From CAZHAM01 sp964530415 (lineage in GTDB: Bacteria > Patescibacteriota > WWE3 > UBA101185 > UBA10185), in the NCBI GenBank assembly GCA_964530415.1, contig CAZHAM010000032.1:1-6795 (forward strand): a stretch of 6,795 nucleotides of DNA, given 5' to 3'. The notes below the pieces were generated by a model. The model was not told where the DNA came from and ran no database searches. It saw only the letters and a list, made by a program, of their open reading frames with translations. The position numbers were made by a program, and so were the translations under genes. The first letter of the stretch is position 1, and every line of letters starts with the position of its first letter. Of the stretch, positions 6,118 to 6,795 are shown one piece after another.

Positions 6118-6136
6118 GTTTATTAGTTTATTAGTT
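6118..6136. repeat. 8-bp tandem repeat over the LamG stop codon
   Basis: GTTTATTA at 6118-6125 is repeated at 6126-6133 and begins again at 6134. The second copy includes the stop codon of the LamG gene (6131-6133, minus strand). It resembles replication slippage. No terminator is visible between the LamG stop and the rplJ promoter. Confidence 0.55.
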
Positions 6137-6496
6137 GAAGCTTACTGCTCCTTGGTTGTGCTCTAGCTGAACCTGCTCTTGTGTTAGCGCGTAATTGAAA
6201 ATTTTGACATCGTCTAGAAGACCGCTAAATTCCTCTGTTGGGGCATTAGTTCGCGCTCCAATAATAGCCCGAGTTACGGGAGTAATTAGTCCGTATCCAG
6301 AAGGTGTGCTCAGACTTACCTCTTTGCCGTTAATATAAAGTTTATAGGTAGATGATTCCCAAATAACAGCAATATGTGTCCACGTATTCAACGAAAGAGT
6401 TTCAGAAGACCTAGCTGTACCCATGCATTCATTCAAAATGTGAATGTGGTCACTCGCTGAATGGTCTGTAAATACTCCCCATCCGTCGCACCCCCC
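6131..6496 (-). CDS. LamG/concanavalin A-like domain protein, C-terminal half (after frameshift)
   Basis: The second half of one broken gene. Its frame is open from the G run at 6491-6497 to the stop at 6131 and needs no start of its own. Read from the G run it gives GGCDGWGVFTDHSASDHIHI and then LNTWTHIAVIW, KLYINGKEV, IIGARTN and FSGLLDDVKIFNYALTQEQV, the successive strands of the second half of a LamG (Laminin_G_3-like) jelly roll. The protein ends shortly after, at NQGAVSFN. Such domains bind carbohydrates or proteins and usually belong to secreted or surface proteins. The binding partner cannot be inferred. A TTG near 6436 could be taken as a start but falls in mid-domain. Confidence 0.75.
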   Translation of the reverse strand, partial: GGCDGWGVFTDHSASDHIHILNECMGTARSSETLSLNTWTHIAVIWESSTYKLYINGKEVSLSTPSGYGLITPVTRAIIGARTNAPTEEFSGLLDDVKIFNYALTQEQVQLEHNQGAVSFN

Positions 6497-6795
6497 CAGA
6501 ACCGTTAAAGAAAATGAATTGGTTATCAGATGGTGCTGAAGTTTGTTTTACCCAGGCACCAAATGAGTAATTATTCGTAGTGCTCCCTGTAGGTAAAGGA
6601 CTGTTGATTTCCACATAGTCATCGTTTCCGTCAAATCCTAAACTGGAGTTGCGTTTGCCAGTGGTTCCGTCATTCCACATTTCGTGTGCATTACCACTAT
6701 TGCAAGTCCCCACCGCTGTGTTTTGTGGAGAAGTTCCTGTTCCGGGGATAATAGTACCAGTAAAGCCGTTGCCAGAAGAATCATTTGCTACTGCT
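6450..6795 (-). CDS. LamG/concanavalin A-like domain protein, upstream half (partial, ends in frameshift)
   Basis: The frame is open to the window edge, so the start lies outside; GTG at 6713 is internal. It reads VANDSSGNGFTGT, a typical lead-in to a LamG domain, then SSLGFDGNDDYVEINSPLP and NYSFGAWVKQTS, the first strands of the jelly roll. After NGSGG (minus strand G run at 6497-6491) the frame turns into unrelated residues and stops at 6450. Skipping one G restores a continuous domain in the neighbouring frame. The gene is therefore a single-base frameshift mutant, a phase-variable allele, or an assembly error in a homopolymer. Any signal peptide would be off-window. Confidence 0.75.
   Translation of the reverse strand, partial: AVANDSSGNGFTGTIIPGTGTSPQNTAVGTCNSGNAHEMWNDGTTGKRNSSLGFDGNDDYVEINSPLPTGSTTNNYSFGAWVKQTSAPSDNQFIFFNGSGGVRRMGSIYRPFSE

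Noticed and set aside
1..6795. CRISPR array, tRNA, rRNA or a defence/toxin system
   Set aside because: No regularly spaced repeats, tRNA-like cloverleaf, rRNA sequence, transposase or recognisable defence protein was found on either strand.

Overview
The window reads as a compact, low-GC bacterial genome fragment with short intergenic gaps. A GH57/GT5/GalT polyglucan cluster, a stand-alone rplJ-rplL operon and a LamG-type surface protein together suggest an uncultivated lineage of the Patescibacteria (CPR) kind. That is inference from gene style only: no rRNA or other phylogenetic marker beyond L10 and L7/L12 is present, and Firmicutes-like or other low-GC groups cannot be excluded.

Left half, plus strand (1-4763): four co-directional genes with gaps of 10-18 bases, probably one operon whose promoter lies left of the window. 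They are the C-terminal part of a first GH57 family protein (cut by the window edge), a complete second GH57 protein, a glycogen/starch synthase of family GT5 (GlgA), and a galactose-1-phosphate uridylyltransferase family protein (GalT-like, HIT superfamily). Together they look like a small alpha-glucan synthesis and remodelling module. The nucleotide-sugar step could be supplied by the GalT-like enzyme, since no glgC is visible here. A strong hairpin at 4805-4826 closes this operon and also the convergent operon on the other strand.

Right half, minus strand (4857-6112): rplJ (L10) and rplL (L7/L12), preceded by a TTGACA-type promoter and a leader of about 190 nt. The leader holds a recognisable L10-binding leader RNA core (6032-6076) and an intrinsic terminator (5913-5938) just before rplJ. 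Part of the L10-binding core can pair over 11 positions with the terminator's loop and 3' arm, which gives a complete autoregulatory attenuation switch readable from sequence. Between rplJ and rplL sits a 58-bp palindromic MITE/REP-like element flanked by an 8-bp direct repeat that looks like a target-site duplication.

Right edge, minus strand (6131-6795): the C-terminal end of a LamG/concanavalin A-like domain protein, truncated by the window edge and broken into two frames at a run of seven G (minus strand).
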